Shown here: in pieces, positions 1 through 8,616 of the stretch
Numbering within the stretch: the stretch's first letter is position 1
Layout of the letters: every line of letters begins with the position of its first letter
Source of the DNA: Flavobacterium cupreum
GTDB lineage: Bacteria > Bacteroidota > Bacteroidia > Flavobacteriales > Flavobacteriaceae
Direction: 5' to 3'
Length of the DNA stretch: 64,000 nucleotides
Assembly: GCF_003996965.1 (NCBI RefSeq)
Contig: NZ_QWDM01000013.1
Location: forward strand, 62,001 to 126,000
Position numbers and translations under genes: made by a program
The notes under the pieces: generated by a model
Told to the model about the DNA's origin: nothing
The model's input: the letters and a program-made list of their open reading frames with translations, nothing else
The model's database searches: none

Positions 1-209
1 AAAAGTAATGTACATGAAAATTTGGCTAAAGCCGTCTCATTGTAAATCAGTAACCCCCAGATAAATCTGGGGGCTATTAAAAACAACAAATCAATAAAAT
101 AAAATCGATACACAATCCATAATTCAATAGCCAACATCTTTAGATGTTGGAAATTTATTGACAATCAAACTGGCTTTAGCCAAATAAACTTACCTATATT
201 TTCAATGAA
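1..209. repeat. Copy 1 of a 209-bp tandem repeat
   Basis: First of two adjacent direct copies with a period of about 209 bp; it touches the window edge, so more copies may lie to the left. It holds a 13-bp inverted pair (TTTGGCTAAAGCC at 21-33, GGCTTTAGCCAAA at 172-184) and two inner hairpins: CCCCCAGA/TCTGGGGG at 54-73 and the palindrome CCAACATCTTTAGATGTTGG at 131-150. No coding sequence is visible. The layout resembles a MITE or REP-type (RAYT-associated) element, but no transposase is nearby. Confidence 0.85.
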
Positions 210-414
210 AAAAGTAATGTACATGAAAATTTGGCTAAAGCCGTTCTCATTGCAAATCAGTAACCCCCCAGATAAATCTGGGGGCTATTAAAAACAACAA
301 ATCAATAAAATAAAATCTATACACAATCCATAATTCAATAGCGAACATCTTTAGATGTTGGAAATTTATTGACAATCAAACTGGCTTTAGCCAAATAAAT
401 TACCCATACTTACA
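210..414. repeat. Copy 2 of the 209-bp tandem repeat
   Basis: Second copy, roughly 95% identical to copy 1. It keeps the 13-bp inverted pair (230-242 and 383-395) and both hairpins (265-284; 342-361, where one arm base has changed). It ends directly at the start codon of cobS. The only readable frame inside is a 28-codon run from 206, which looks incidental. With copy 1 it fills the whole 414 bases before the first gene, and no clear TAnnTTTG promoter was found here. Confidence 0.85.
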
Positions 415-1212
415 ATGAAAAAAGAACTACATATTTTTTTTACCGCTTTAATGTTTTACACCAGAATTCCATGTCCGAAAAACATTGATCACAATCCGGA
501 TTACTTAAATAAAGCGACGCGATACTTTCCGCTAATTGGTTGGATTGTCGGAAGCATTTCTTTTTTGGCTTTTTATATTTTCTTTCTTTTTCTGTCAGCA
601 GAAATCGCGGTTATTTTAGCAATTATTGTTTCTATACTTACAACCGGTGCTTTTCATGAAGATGGGTTTGCAGATGTCTGTGATGGTTTTGGCGGAGGCT
701 GGACCAAAGAAAAAATTCTGATGATCATGAAAGACAGTGCTATTGGCGCTTATGGGGCCATTGGTTTGGTTTTGCTTTTTTTGTTGAAATTTAAACTGCT
801 TTCCGATGCTGTTTTGCTTTTTCCAACCGGCGATCGGTTTTCTGTTTTGCCCATTTTCCTGTTGTTTGTTTCGGCTCATGCTTTGAGTCGACTGGCAGCC
901 ATCAGTATTATTTTTACACATGAATATTCAAGGGACGACGCTTCCAGCAAAAGTAAACCAATTGCAAAAAGCAATACCTGGAAAGAAGTTCTGGGCGCTT
1001 TTTTCTTCGGATTAGTACCTTTGTTTGCGCTTTCGTATTTTAAATATCAGATCCTTTTGGTTCTGCTTCCGGTTTTTATCACGCGTTATTTTCTGGCCCG
1101 TTATTTCCAAAAATGGATTGACGGTTATACAGGAGATTGTCTCGGTGCTACCCAGCAGGTTTGTGAGGTCATTTATTATTTAAGTATTCTTTTGGTATGG
1201 AAGTTTTTTTAG
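415..1212 (+). CDS. cobS: Adenosylcobinamide-GDP ribazoletransferase (cobalamin synthase)
   Basis: Inner-membrane enzyme joining adenosylcobinamide-GDP to alpha-ribazole (phosphate) late in B12 nucleotide-loop assembly. At 265 aa it is near the usual length. It shows the N-terminal FFTALMFYTRIP signature, the acidic metal-binding stretch HEDGFADVCDG (residues 81-91), MKDSAIGAYG (105-114) and several hydrophobic segments. It overlaps the next gene, cobC, by 16 nt, so the two are translationally coupled. The rest of the salvage pathway (cobU, cobT) is not in the window and may lie to the left. The start falls right after repeat copy 2, whose last bases share the ATGAAAAAAG string with the gene start. 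Confidence 0.95.
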   Translation: MKKELHIFFTALMFYTRIPCPKNIDHNPDYLNKATRYFPLIGWIVGSISFLAFYIFFLFLSAEIAVILAIIVSILTTGAFHEDGFADVCDGFGGGWTKEKILMIMKDSAIGAYGAIGLVLLFLLKFKLLSDAVLLFPTGDRFSVLPIFLLFVSAHALSRLAAISIIFTHEYSRDDASSKSKPIAKSNTWKEVLGAFFFGLVPLFALSYFKYQILLVLLPVFITRYFLARYFQKWIDGYTGDCLGATQQVCEVIYYLSILLVWKFF

Positions 1213-1754
1213 TTCGTCACACGGAGACCACCTGCGAAAAAGGAATTTGTTACGGACAGTCTGATGTTTGCCTGGCTGAACCCTATGACACTATTTTCAA
1301 AAATATAACAGACCAATTACCTTCGGAAGCTATTCTTTTTTCCAGCCCTTTGCAGCGCTGTACTATTTTAGCAAAACACATTCGAAATCAGATCAAAACC
1401 CTATCGTACCACGAAGACAGTCGATTAATGGAAATGAATTTTGGTGACTGGGAAATGAAAAACTGGAATACGATTCCCTCGGAACAGCTTAATCCGTGGA
1501 TGGAGGATTTTGTAAATATCAGTGTTTCAAATGGAGAATCTTTTGTTGCATTGCATGAACGGGTCGGTACTTTTTTAGCGGAGCAGCTTTCAAAAAAAAC
1601 AGACACACCACTCATTATTATTGCACATGCCGGTGTCATCAGAAGCATCCTTTGTCATCAGACTTCACTGCCTTTAAAAGATGCTTTTCAGAACAAAGTT
1701 GATTTTGGACAAGTCATCAAAATAGCTGTAAACTTTGATTTGTTTAGAATTTAA
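1197..1754 (+). CDS. cobC: Alpha-ribazole phosphatase, histidine phosphatase family
   Basis: Removes the 5'-phosphate from alpha-ribazole phosphate (or cobalamin phosphate) in B12 nucleotide-loop assembly. The 185-aa protein has the RHTE phosphohistidine motif at residues 7-10, GxCYGQ near 17-21, NFGDWE at 81-86 and the second catalytic histidine in IIAHAG (His144). The assignment as CobC rather than a general phosphoglycerate mutase-like phosphatase rests on its overlap with cobS and the B12 context. The start lies inside the cobS 3' end. Confidence 0.88.
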   Translation: MEVFLVRHTETTCEKGICYGQSDVCLAEPYDTIFKNITDQLPSEAILFSSPLQRCTILAKHIRNQIKTLSYHEDSRLMEMNFGDWEMKNWNTIPSEQLNPWMEDFVNISVSNGESFVALHERVGTFLAEQLSKKTDTPLIIIAHAGVIRSILCHQTSLPLKDAFQNKVDFGQVIKIAVNFDLFRI

Positions 1755-1772
1755 TTCAAAAAGTAAAACAAA

Positions 1773-1805
1773 TTTGAATATTCAATAATTTTAACGCTAT
1801 CTTTG
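1773..1805 (+). promoter_or_regulatory. Bacteroidota-type promoter of the B12 riboswitch transcript
   Basis: TTTG at 1773-1776 and TATCTTTG at 1798-1805, separated by 21 nt, match the -33/-7 pattern. The riboswitch begins about 10 nt downstream, as expected for its transcription start. Confidence 0.75.
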
Positions 1806-1814
1806 CACGAAATT

Positions 1815-1988
1815 TAAGGTTGTGCTGGAATATACCAGACACATTAAAAGGGAATCAGGTAAAATCCTGAGCTGTACCCGCAACTGTAAGCTAAGTTCGT
1901 AAAGAACGCTTGTTGTTAACTACAAAACCACTGCTCGCTCCGGCGGGTGGGAAGGTAAACAACAGGACGCAAGCCAGGAGACCTGCCT
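1815..1988 (+). promoter_or_regulatory. Adenosylcobalamin (B12) riboswitch
   Basis: Contains the hallmark blocks of the cobalamin riboswitch: GGGAATCAGG..AAA..CCTGAGCTG, CCCGCAACTGTAA, a variable arm ending in the GGCGGGTGGGAAGG region, and the B12 box GCCAGGAGACCTGCC at about 1974-1988. AGGT at 1817-1820 can close the outer stem with ACCT at 1981-1984. It lies 44 nt upstream of the btuB-like gene and presumably represses the uptake genes when B12 is plentiful. An ACTCT/AGAGT pair just after it (about 2004-2022) could be part of the expression platform. Confidence 0.95.
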
Positions 1989-2031
1989 TTATAACAAATA
2001 TCGAACTCTCGGGAAAAAGAGTGTAGAAATT

Positions 2032-3867
2032 ATGACTTTAAAAAAACGTTTCGCTTTTTGCCTGCTTTTGTTGTGTCAGATTCTTTTGGCGCAAAACGAT
2101 TCTATTACCAAACTGAAAGAAGTTGTGGTATCGGATTCCAATCTTAAAAATTTCTCGAATACACAGTCCGTTCAAAGGCTGAGCGATTCGATCATCAATA
2201 GAAACCAGCCTTCCCTGACTTCTCTTTTAAATTATAATACGGTTATTTATTTTAAGGAAAATGGCCTCGGAATGACTTCGTCGCCTTCTTTCAGAGGAAC
2301 TACTTCACAACAGACTGTAGTGGTCTGGAATGGTATCAACATTAATTCCCAACTTTTAGGACAGACTGATTTCAATACAATTTCGACGCGCGGTTTTAAT
2401 TCCATTGATGTGAAAGCCGGAGGCGGAAGTGTGGTTTACGGGAGCGGTGCCATTGGAGGAACCATTCACTTAAACAATGACCTGAAGTTTACGGATACTT
2501 TCAAAAATGACTTTCAGGTTTATTATGGTGAGTTCAATACTTTAAGTGCGGTTTATGGCATTACGGCTGCGACAAAAAAATGGAGTTTTGATGCCAGTTT
2601 TACCCGAAACAGTTCTGATAATGATTTTAAATTTGTGGGTCAGGATGCCCATAACCTTAATGGCCAATATTACAACAATACACTTGATGCTGCAGTGGGT
2701 TTTAAAATCAATGCCAAAAACAGTATTAAATTTTACAGCGAGATATACGATGGCGAACGTCATTTTTCGTTAACCTCTCCCAATGCCACCAAAACAAAAT
2801 ATCAGGATTACAATACCCGAAATTTACTAACATGGAGCAGCTCTTTCAGCAAATTCGCTTCCAATCTGAGACTGGCTTACATTACCGAACATTATAATTA
2901 TTTTGAAGATATCAACAGGGACGGATTTACTTCGGGAGGCGTTAAAAGTTTTATCGGGAAATATGATATTGATTACGAGTTGTCTTCAAAAATCAAAATC
3001 AGTACCATTTTAGATTATACCAAAAATGACGGAATTGGCTCCGGAATTGGCCGAAGCAGCCGCGAAATTGGCGGTGCAAGCCTTTTGTGGAAACACAATC
3101 TTACCGAAAAATGGAATTATGAAATGAGCGCCAGAAAAGAGGTTTCGGATGTTTATAAAAGTCCGGTTCTTTTTTCTGTTGGTTCGCGCTATAATTTCTC
3201 AGATTTTTATCAGTTAAAATTCAATGTATCGAGAAACTACAGAGTTCCTACTTTCAACGATTTATATTGGGAAGGCAGTGGCAATCCGGATTTAAAACCG
3301 GAGAGTTCTTATCAGGCAGAAATAGGAAATCAGTTTAGCTACAAAGATTTCAGACTGACCCTCACGGGTTACGGCATGAAAATTACCGATATGATTCGAT
3401 GGCTGCCCAACAATACCGGAAACTGGTCACCTGTTAATACCGATAAGGTTACCATCTATGGTGCTGAAGCGCTTTTAGGATGGAAGAAAAACTTCAACAA
3501 ACATACGTTTGACTTTAGCGGAACTTATGGCTACACCGTTTCATTAGATGACAGGACAGACAAACAGCTTTTTTATGTTCCCTATCATAAACTGACAGGA
3601 TCGCTGTCTTACTATTTTAAGAAGTTCTCCGCTTATTATCAGATCATATATACCGGAGAAATATTTACCACTTCCGACAATAACCCAAAATATATTCTGG
3701 ACGCTTATAATGTTTCAAATATTGGAGCTGATTATAATTTCAGTAAAAAGAACACTTTCAAAATTGGTATTAAAACTGCCAATTTGTGGAATGAAAAATA
3801 TGAAGCGCTGCCGAGCCGTTTTATGCCCGGGCGGAATTTAACTATTTATTTAAACCTTAATTATTAA
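2032..3867 (+). CDS. btuB: TonB-dependent outer-membrane vitamin B12 receptor (BtuB-like)
   Basis: Predicted outer-membrane beta-barrel that imports cobalamin with TonB energy. The 611-aa protein has a signal peptide (residues 1-21, ending LLAQ), a TonB-box-like segment KLKEVVVSD, a plug domain over roughly residues 40-145 and a C-terminal barrel ending in an aromatic residue. The length matches E. coli BtuB. Substrate assignment rests on the riboswitch directly upstream and the BtuG-like lipoprotein 3 nt downstream. Specificity could extend to other corrinoids. Confidence 0.9.
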   Translation: MTLKKRFAFCLLLLCQILLAQNDSITKLKEVVVSDSNLKNFSNTQSVQRLSDSIINRNQPSLTSLLNYNTVIYFKENGLGMTSSPSFRGTTSQQTVVVWNGININSQLLGQTDFNTISTRGFNSIDVKAGGGSVVYGSGAIGGTIHLNNDLKFTDTFKNDFQVYYGEFNTLSAVYGITAATKKWSFDASFTRNSSDNDFKFVGQDAHNLNGQYYNNTLDAAVGFKINAKNSIKFYSEIYDGERHFSLTSPNATKTKYQDYNTRNLLTWSSSFSKFASNLRLAYITEHYNYFEDINRDGFTSGGVKSFIGKYDIDYELSSKIKISTILDYTKNDGIGSGIGRSSREIGGASLLWKHNLTEKWNYEMSARKEVSDVYKSPVLFSVGSRYNFSDFYQLKFNVSRNYRVPTFNDLYWEGSGNPDLKPESSYQAEIGNQFSYKDFRLTLTGYGMKITDMIRWLPNNTGNWSPVNTDKVTIYGAEALLGWKKNFNKHTFDFSGTYGYTVSLDDRTDKQLFYVPYHKLTGSLSYYFKKFSAYYQIIYTGEIFTTSDNNPKYILDAYNVSNIGADYNFSKKNTFKIGIKTANLWNEKYEALPSRFMPGRNLTIYLNLNY

Positions 3868-3870
3868 AAC

Positions 3871-4905
3871 ATGAAATTAAAAAATCTTTATTTAGGAATT
3901 ATTGCCTCAGCATTTTTATTTGCTTCTTGTAGTAGTGACGATGACACTCCCGAAGTTGAAGTTCCGTTAGGTGCCTATGAAAATGGCGTATTCATTTTAA
4001 ATGAAGGAAATTTTGGAAATCCAAATGCTTCTGTTTCCTATGTTTCAAATGATTTAACTACTTTCCAAAACGATATTTTCAAGCTTGTAAATCCCTCAAT
4101 TGTGTTAGGTGATGTAGCGCAGTCCATGACCTTTAGCGGAGATAAGGCTTTTATTGTAGTCAATAATTCCAATGAAGTTGAAGTGGTAAACCGTTATACG
4201 TTTAAAAGTCTGGCCACCATTACTGCAAAATTAGAAAATCCACGTTACAGTGTGGTTTTAAATGACAAACTATATGTTACAAATGCTATTTCCAATGCTG
4301 TAACGGTTTATGATGCAAAAACATATGCTTTTATCATATCAATTCCCCTAAACAAAACGGCTGAAAAAATTATAGCTGCAAACGGGAAATTATATGTAAC
4401 AAATGGATCTTTCGGAAGTGGAAATGAAGTTACAGTAATCAATACTGCTACCAATACTGTTTCTAAAACTATTCCTGTTGAAGACGGAGTAAACTCTATC
4501 GAAGAAAAAAACGGAAACGTATATGTATTGTGCGGAAATAAAACCAAAAGTAAATTATTTAAAATTAACACTTCTACTGATGTTGCAACATCTTTCGAAT
4601 CTACTACTTTAACGAATGCGCTGAATATGGATATTGAGGGAGATAAAATCTACTATACAAAAGGAACTGGTGTTTACGCAATTAATCTGGCTGCTACCGG
4701 TTTCAGTGATACAGCTTTATTCTCTGTTAAGGACAACAGCTGGTCAACTTTCTACGGTTTTGGTGTTATTGATGGAAAAATATATTCAGGAGACGCAAAT
4801 GCATTTACATCAGACGGAACTGTTACTGTATATTCTTCAACCGGAGCTGTACTAAAAACTTTGACTGTTGGTGTTGGGCCAAACGGTTTTTACTCAAACA
4901 ACTAA
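3871..4905 (+). CDS. Surface beta-propeller lipoprotein, BtuG-like (YncE/DUF5074 type)
   Basis: A 344-aa lipoprotein: signal peptide with lipobox FLFASC (Cys20), followed by SSDDD, which looks like a Bacteroidota lipoprotein export signal for surface display. The rest is YVTN/YncE-like repeats (for example KLYVTNAISNAVTVYDAKTY and KLYVTNGSFGSGNEVTVINT), as expected for a beta-propeller. In Bacteroides the propeller lipoprotein BtuG caps BtuB and binds B12 very tightly. Position 3 nt after the BtuB-like gene makes the same role likely. The sequence alone does not prove B12 binding. Confidence 0.85.
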   Translation: MKLKNLYLGIIASAFLFASCSSDDDTPEVEVPLGAYENGVFILNEGNFGNPNASVSYVSNDLTTFQNDIFKLVNPSIVLGDVAQSMTFSGDKAFIVVNNSNEVEVVNRYTFKSLATITAKLENPRYSVVLNDKLYVTNAISNAVTVYDAKTYAFIISIPLNKTAEKIIAANGKLYVTNGSFGSGNEVTVINTATNTVSKTIPVEDGVNSIEEKNGNVYVLCGNKTKSKLFKINTSTDVATSFESTTLTNALNMDIEGDKIYYTKGTGVYAINLAATGFSDTALFSVKDNSWSTFYGFGVIDGKIYSGDANAFTSDGTVTVYSSTGAVLKTLTVGVGPNGFYSNN

Positions 4906-4919
4906 TACTACTAACCAGG

Positions 4920-4951
4920 ATACCCTTATAATTTTATAAGGGTATTTTTTT
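4920..4951 (+). terminator. Rho-independent terminator after the BtuG-like gene
   Basis: ATACCCTTAT / ATAAGGGTAT stem with a 6-nt loop, followed by a run of T. It lies between the lipoprotein gene and the secreted-protein gene, so expression of the third B12-locus gene is either reduced or independently driven. Confidence 0.85.
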
Positions 4952-4964
4952 AAACTAAACCATT

Positions 4965-5924
4965 ATGATACGAAAATTACTTTTTACTTTATTATTAACC
5001 ACTTCGTTAGTCGAAGCGCAGTCGTATGCTCCGGCAGCGGGACAGGCAGGAAGTACTGCCATAGCAAAAAGCAGTACTGTTTTTAAAGGCTGGGCAACCG
5101 GAATTAATGTGGTAAGAGGGCCGCAGGATATTGCTAACCCAACGGGTCCTTTGGCTTCGACTGGCGATCCGACTGCTGCATTAGGCGGAACAAGTACAGG
5201 CGTTGTTTGTTTAGGTGACGGTGGAAGCGCAACTTTAACTTTTGGGGTGCCGATTGCAAATGGTCCCGGATTTGATTTTGCCGTTTTTGAAAACGGATTC
5301 TCAGATACGTTCCTGGAACTGGCTTTTGTGGAAGTGAGCTCAAACGGCGTTAACTTTTTCAGATTCCCGTCGCACAGTCAGACTCAGACTACCACTCAAA
5401 TTGGTGGATTCGGAGCTGTTGACTGCAGATATATCAACAACTTAGCGGGAAAATATCGTGTGAATTTCGGAACTCCATTCGATTTGTCTGACGTTCCTAA
5501 TAATGCCTTATTAGATAAAAACAACATCACTCATGTACGGGTAATTGACGTTATCGGAACCATCAATCCGTTATACGCTTCTCATGACAGTTTTGGAAAT
5601 ATTGTAAATGATCCCTACTCTACTCCTTATCCAACGGGGGGTTTTGATCTGAATGCAGTTGGGGTAATCAATCAGAAAACGTTGTTGAGCGCTAAAAATT
5701 TCGATCTGGCTTCTGTAACAGTATATCCAAATCCAACTTCTGACGTTGTTTATCTGGATACAGATCAGCAAAGCAGTATTTTGATTTATGATATGGGCGG
5801 TAATATTAGAAAAAAGCTTCCTGAAGCACAATACAATGAAGTTCAGGTTTCTGATTTAAATCCCGGGATTTACTTCTTCGAAATAACCATTGATGATAAA
5901 AAACAACGAAAAGAATCGTTATAA
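4965..5924 (+). CDS. Secreted cell-surface protein with type IX sorting domain, B12 locus
   Basis: A 319-aa protein with a signal peptide (about residues 1-18), a central domain of about 220 aa marked by GFDFAVFENGFSDTFLELAF and THVRVIDVIG, and a C-terminal type A sorting domain starting at VYPNPTSD and ending ...LNPGIYFFEI plus a basic tail. The sorting domain sends it through the type IX system to the cell surface. No enzyme motif is recognised. The central domain occurs, as far as I recall, in secreted proteins beside B12 receptors, so a role in corrinoid capture is an inference from context. A terminator separates it from the upstream gene. Confidence 0.8.
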   Translation: MIRKLLFTLLLTTSLVEAQSYAPAAGQAGSTAIAKSSTVFKGWATGINVVRGPQDIANPTGPLASTGDPTAALGGTSTGVVCLGDGGSATLTFGVPIANGPGFDFAVFENGFSDTFLELAFVEVSSNGVNFFRFPSHSQTQTTTQIGGFGAVDCRYINNLAGKYRVNFGTPFDLSDVPNNALLDKNNITHVRVIDVIGTINPLYASHDSFGNIVNDPYSTPYPTGGFDLNAVGVINQKTLLSAKNFDLASVTVYPNPTSDVVYLDTDQQSSILIYDMGGNIRKKLPEAQYNEVQVSDLNPGIYFFEITIDDKKQRKESL

Positions 5925-5966
5925 AATAATTTTTATAGAATTAGTTTTTTGGATAATTTTATATGT

Positions 5967-5997
5967 AAAAAAGGCTTTCATTTCTGAAAGCCTTTTT
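5967..5997. terminator. Bidirectional terminator between convergent genes
   Basis: AAAGGCTTTCA / TGAAAGCCTTT stem with a 4-nt loop, flanked by A-run and T-run, between the secreted-protein gene and the S41 peptidase gene on the opposite strand. Confidence 0.9.
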
Positions 5998-6009
5998 AGT
6001 TTTTACTCT

Positions 6010-7485
6010 TTATTTTAATGCTCTTAAAAGTCCTTCCGGAGCTTTATCAACATACATTTGATTTCGGATACCATTCATAGCTTTTGCGTCTATAAAAGCT
6101 TTTAATGCCTTTCCTCTGTCCTGTTGTACTTTTTTGGCAGCAGCACCGGTAATATTTGAGATTGCTGTATTTAGCAACGGCTCAGAAGGATCTCCTAAAA
6201 CCCCTAGATTAGAAACATACTCCAATTGGGTAATTGTTGGCTTAAGGCCATCAGTATATTCTCCGAAACCGGCAGCATTCACAATTTTAAGCACCAAAGG
6301 CTGCATGGCATATTTGTGATTTGGATTTACTTTGGTTTTTGTAAAGGTTTCTGAATCGTATAACGTAACCGATCCCACATTTTTCCCAGTCGTATAATCC
6401 CCAATCTGTACTACGGTAATATAAGGAGCCAGTCCGTTAATAATTAATTCACTTGCAGATGCAGTACCGCTTGTTGTCAGAATATAGATTTTGCTTAAAC
6501 GCAGGCTGTTTAATGGTGTTCCGTTAATATTATCTACGAACCTATTGTTTAAGGACTCGGCATCCTCCGTTTCATAATAAGCATTAACCTTAGCGTTCCA
6601 TTTTTCTTTAGCGAAAATCTGGTCTTTAAATTGTCCTGTAATCATACTGGCCAGACGTGTCGCAGTCTGAACCGATCCTCCGCCGTTATATCTTAAATCA
6701 AGAATAAAGTCTGTAATTCCCTGTCCTGCTAATTGTCCGAAAGCACTATTTAGCTGTGTATCATAGTTGGCATAAAAACCATTGTACATCATATAACCAA
6801 TTTTATGGCTTCCGGAAACAATGACCTTATTAATCAGAATTGGATTTTCATCCAAAGTCGTTTTAACCAGTGAAACAGTTTTTCCATTGGTTTCAACTGT
6901 ATTTCCGTTAAACTGTGCTAAATTCAGGGTATAACTTTCTGCATCCAAAAGAAGTTGTTTGTAATTGGAAACGGTCAGCTGGGTTCCATTCACTCCTGTA
7001 AAAAGATCCCCTCGTTTTATATTTTTGGTTGAAGCATCTGAATTTGGAATAATATAGCGTACATAACCTACAAGATCTGTTGAACTTCCCGGCTTATAAC
7101 TTAGTCTAAAATCAATTCCGTCGTTTTTGGTCGTCCCCTGAAGTTCCTGCTCTAATGCAGTATAATCGGAAACAATCCAGCTAAAACGATCTATAGCCTC
7201 TCCTTTTGGAAATTTACTGCTTGGTTTATTCAATAAACTTTCAAATAAATTTTCAGGTTCAGCATATCCCGCTAAAAAGGAATTCAAAGCTTCCTGAGTA
7301 CTGAAACGATTATCTGCTAAATTGGGAACATCTGCTTGCCACAAATAAAACTGATTCAGCCCTTTCCAGATAAAATCATTGATCTGTAAGTCTGCCGGAG
7401 AATCAACATCATCCTGATCTTCACAAGATTGCAAAGAAAAAGCAATCAAAAGTAATAACAATAAACTTCTTACTATTGTTTTCAT
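6010..7485 (-). CDS. S41 family C-terminal processing peptidase, lipoprotein
   Basis: A 491-aa serine protease of the CtpA/Tsp family anchored as a lipoprotein (lipobox SLQSC, Cys21, followed by acidic EDQDD). A PDZ-like region spans about residues 125-215 (IKRGDLFTGVNG). The peptidase core has DLRYNGGG (263-270), the nucleophile region TSGTASASE (338-346; Ser343 the likely nucleophile) and the lysine in TTGKNVG (Lys368). It is therefore probably active. It is divergent from the sigma-factor gene 160 bp away, so a link with that module is possible but unproven. Confidence 0.9.
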   Translation of the reverse strand: MKTIVRSLLLLLLIAFSLQSCEDQDDVDSPADLQINDFIWKGLNQFYLWQADVPNLADNRFSTQEALNSFLAGYAEPENLFESLLNKPSSKFPKGEAIDRFSWIVSDYTALEQELQGTTKNDGIDFRLSYKPGSSTDLVGYVRYIIPNSDASTKNIKRGDLFTGVNGTQLTVSNYKQLLLDAESYTLNLAQFNGNTVETNGKTVSLVKTTLDENPILINKVIVSGSHKIGYMMYNGFYANYDTQLNSAFGQLAGQGITDFILDLRYNGGGSVQTATRLASMITGQFKDQIFAKEKWNAKVNAYYETEDAESLNNRFVDNINGTPLNSLRLSKIYILTTSGTASASELIINGLAPYITVVQIGDYTTGKNVGSVTLYDSETFTKTKVNPNHKYAMQPLVLKIVNAAGFGEYTDGLKPTITQLEYVSNLGVLGDPSEPLLNTAISNITGAAAKKVQQDRGKALKAFIDAKAMNGIRNQMYVDKAPEGLLRALK

Positions 7486-7646
7486 AAAGTAGTATTTATA
7501 AAAGTATTAACGTAAAAATACTATCTTTAGTTTTAACAATAAGAAGTTTATGCCTCTTTTTTTTATTATTTTTTTTTCAGGTTGGCTGTAACAAAAATAA
7601 TTGTGCCTCGTCTTGACTATATAAGCTAACCGAATAACCTTGATTT

Positions 7647-8156
7647 ATGAATCAGATTGTTTTTATAGAATTAATAAATCCTTTCAAAGACAAAGTTTTT
7701 CGTCTGGCAAAAAGATTGCTTACCAGTACTGAAGAAGCGGAAGATGCCACTCAGGAAGTAATCGTTAAATTATGGAATAAAAAAGAGAATCTGGGCACTT
7801 ATAGTAGTGTTGAAGCACTGGCCATGACCATGACCAAAAATTATTGCCTGGACCAGTTAAAATCAAAACGGGCCGGAAACCTGCAGATTGCGCACAACAA
7901 TTTTACAGACCGTCAGCCTCAGTTAGACAAAAAGCTGGAAGATGCGGACAGTTTAGAATGGGTGGAAAAAATTATAAGCCAGCTGCCCGAACAATTACAA
8001 ATATTAATTCAGCTACGCGATGTTGAACAATATGAATTTGATGAAATTGCGAAAATTGTCAATATGAATGAAACGGCTATCCGGGTAGCCCTTTCGAGAG
8101 CGAGAAAAAAGATTAGAGAATCAATGCTTAATACACACCGTTATGGAATTAAATAG
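7647..8156 (+). CDS. ECF-type RNA polymerase sigma factor
   Basis: A 169-aa sigma-70 family factor with region 2 at the N-terminus (EEAEDATQEVIVKLW, residues about 31-45) and region 4 near the C-terminus (QLPEQLQILIQLRDVEQYEFDEIA, then the recognition helix NETAIRVALSRARKKI). It has no region 1.1 or 3, as is normal for the group. It overlaps the next gene by 14 nt, the usual coupling of an ECF factor with its anti-sigma factor. Its target promoters cannot be read from this window. Confidence 0.93.
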   Translation: MNQIVFIELINPFKDKVFRLAKRLLTSTEEAEDATQEVIVKLWNKKENLGTYSSVEALAMTMTKNYCLDQLKSKRAGNLQIAHNNFTDRQPQLDKKLEDADSLEWVEKIISQLPEQLQILIQLRDVEQYEFDEIAKIVNMNETAIRVALSRARKKIRESMLNTHRYGIK

Positions 8157-8601
8157 AATAGAAAATATAGTAGAAAAATACTTTCAGGGAGAAACAACTA
8201 TTGCCGAAGAGAACGAATTAAAAGAATATTTCTCTTCACCGGATGTTGCGCAGCATCTGGAACAATACAAACCTATGTTTGGTTATTTCTATCAGGTAAA
8301 AGAACAAAAATCGACGCAGGAAATTCCACTACAAACTAAAAAACGAAATGTGGCGTGGTTATCGATTGCAGCATCCTTTGTTGTTTTACTGGGAATTGGA
8401 ACCTTTTTTTATGTGAGCGAAAAAAATGCAGCTCCGGTTGCAGCGCAATCAGAATTAGGAACCTACGACAATCCTGAAGAAGCCCTCGCGGCAACGCAAA
8501 AAGCTTTATCATTACTGTCAAGCAATGTAAATGTAGGTATCGGAAGTGTACAATACATTAAGGAATACGAACAATCAAAAAACAAAATTTTTAAACAATA
8601 A
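8143..8601 (+). CDS. Single-pass membrane protein, candidate anti-sigma factor
   Basis: A 152-aa protein with an N-terminal acidic helical part (IENIVEKYFQGETTIAEENELKEYF style), one membrane helix (about residues 69-90, VAWLSIAASFVVLLGIGTFF) and a short outer tail. The topology and 14-nt overlap with the sigma gene fit an anti-sigma factor. The N-terminus resembles the short start of Bacteroidota anti-sigma proteins, where residues like YFQGETT-EEE recur. No zinc-binding HxxxCxxC motif is present. Sixteen nt separate it from the first DUF4252 gene. Confidence 0.7.
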   Translation: MELNRIENIVEKYFQGETTIAEENELKEYFSSPDVAQHLEQYKPMFGYFYQVKEQKSTQEIPLQTKKRNVAWLSIAASFVVLLGIGTFFYVSEKNAAPVAAQSELGTYDNPEEALAATQKALSLLSSNVNVGIGSVQYIKEYEQSKNKIFKQ

Positions 8602-8616
8602 TTAAAATATAATACA

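Noticed and set aside
1..414. Could the direct repeats be a CRISPR array?
   Set aside because: Only two copies, about 209 bp long and adjacent, with no spacers and no cas genes.
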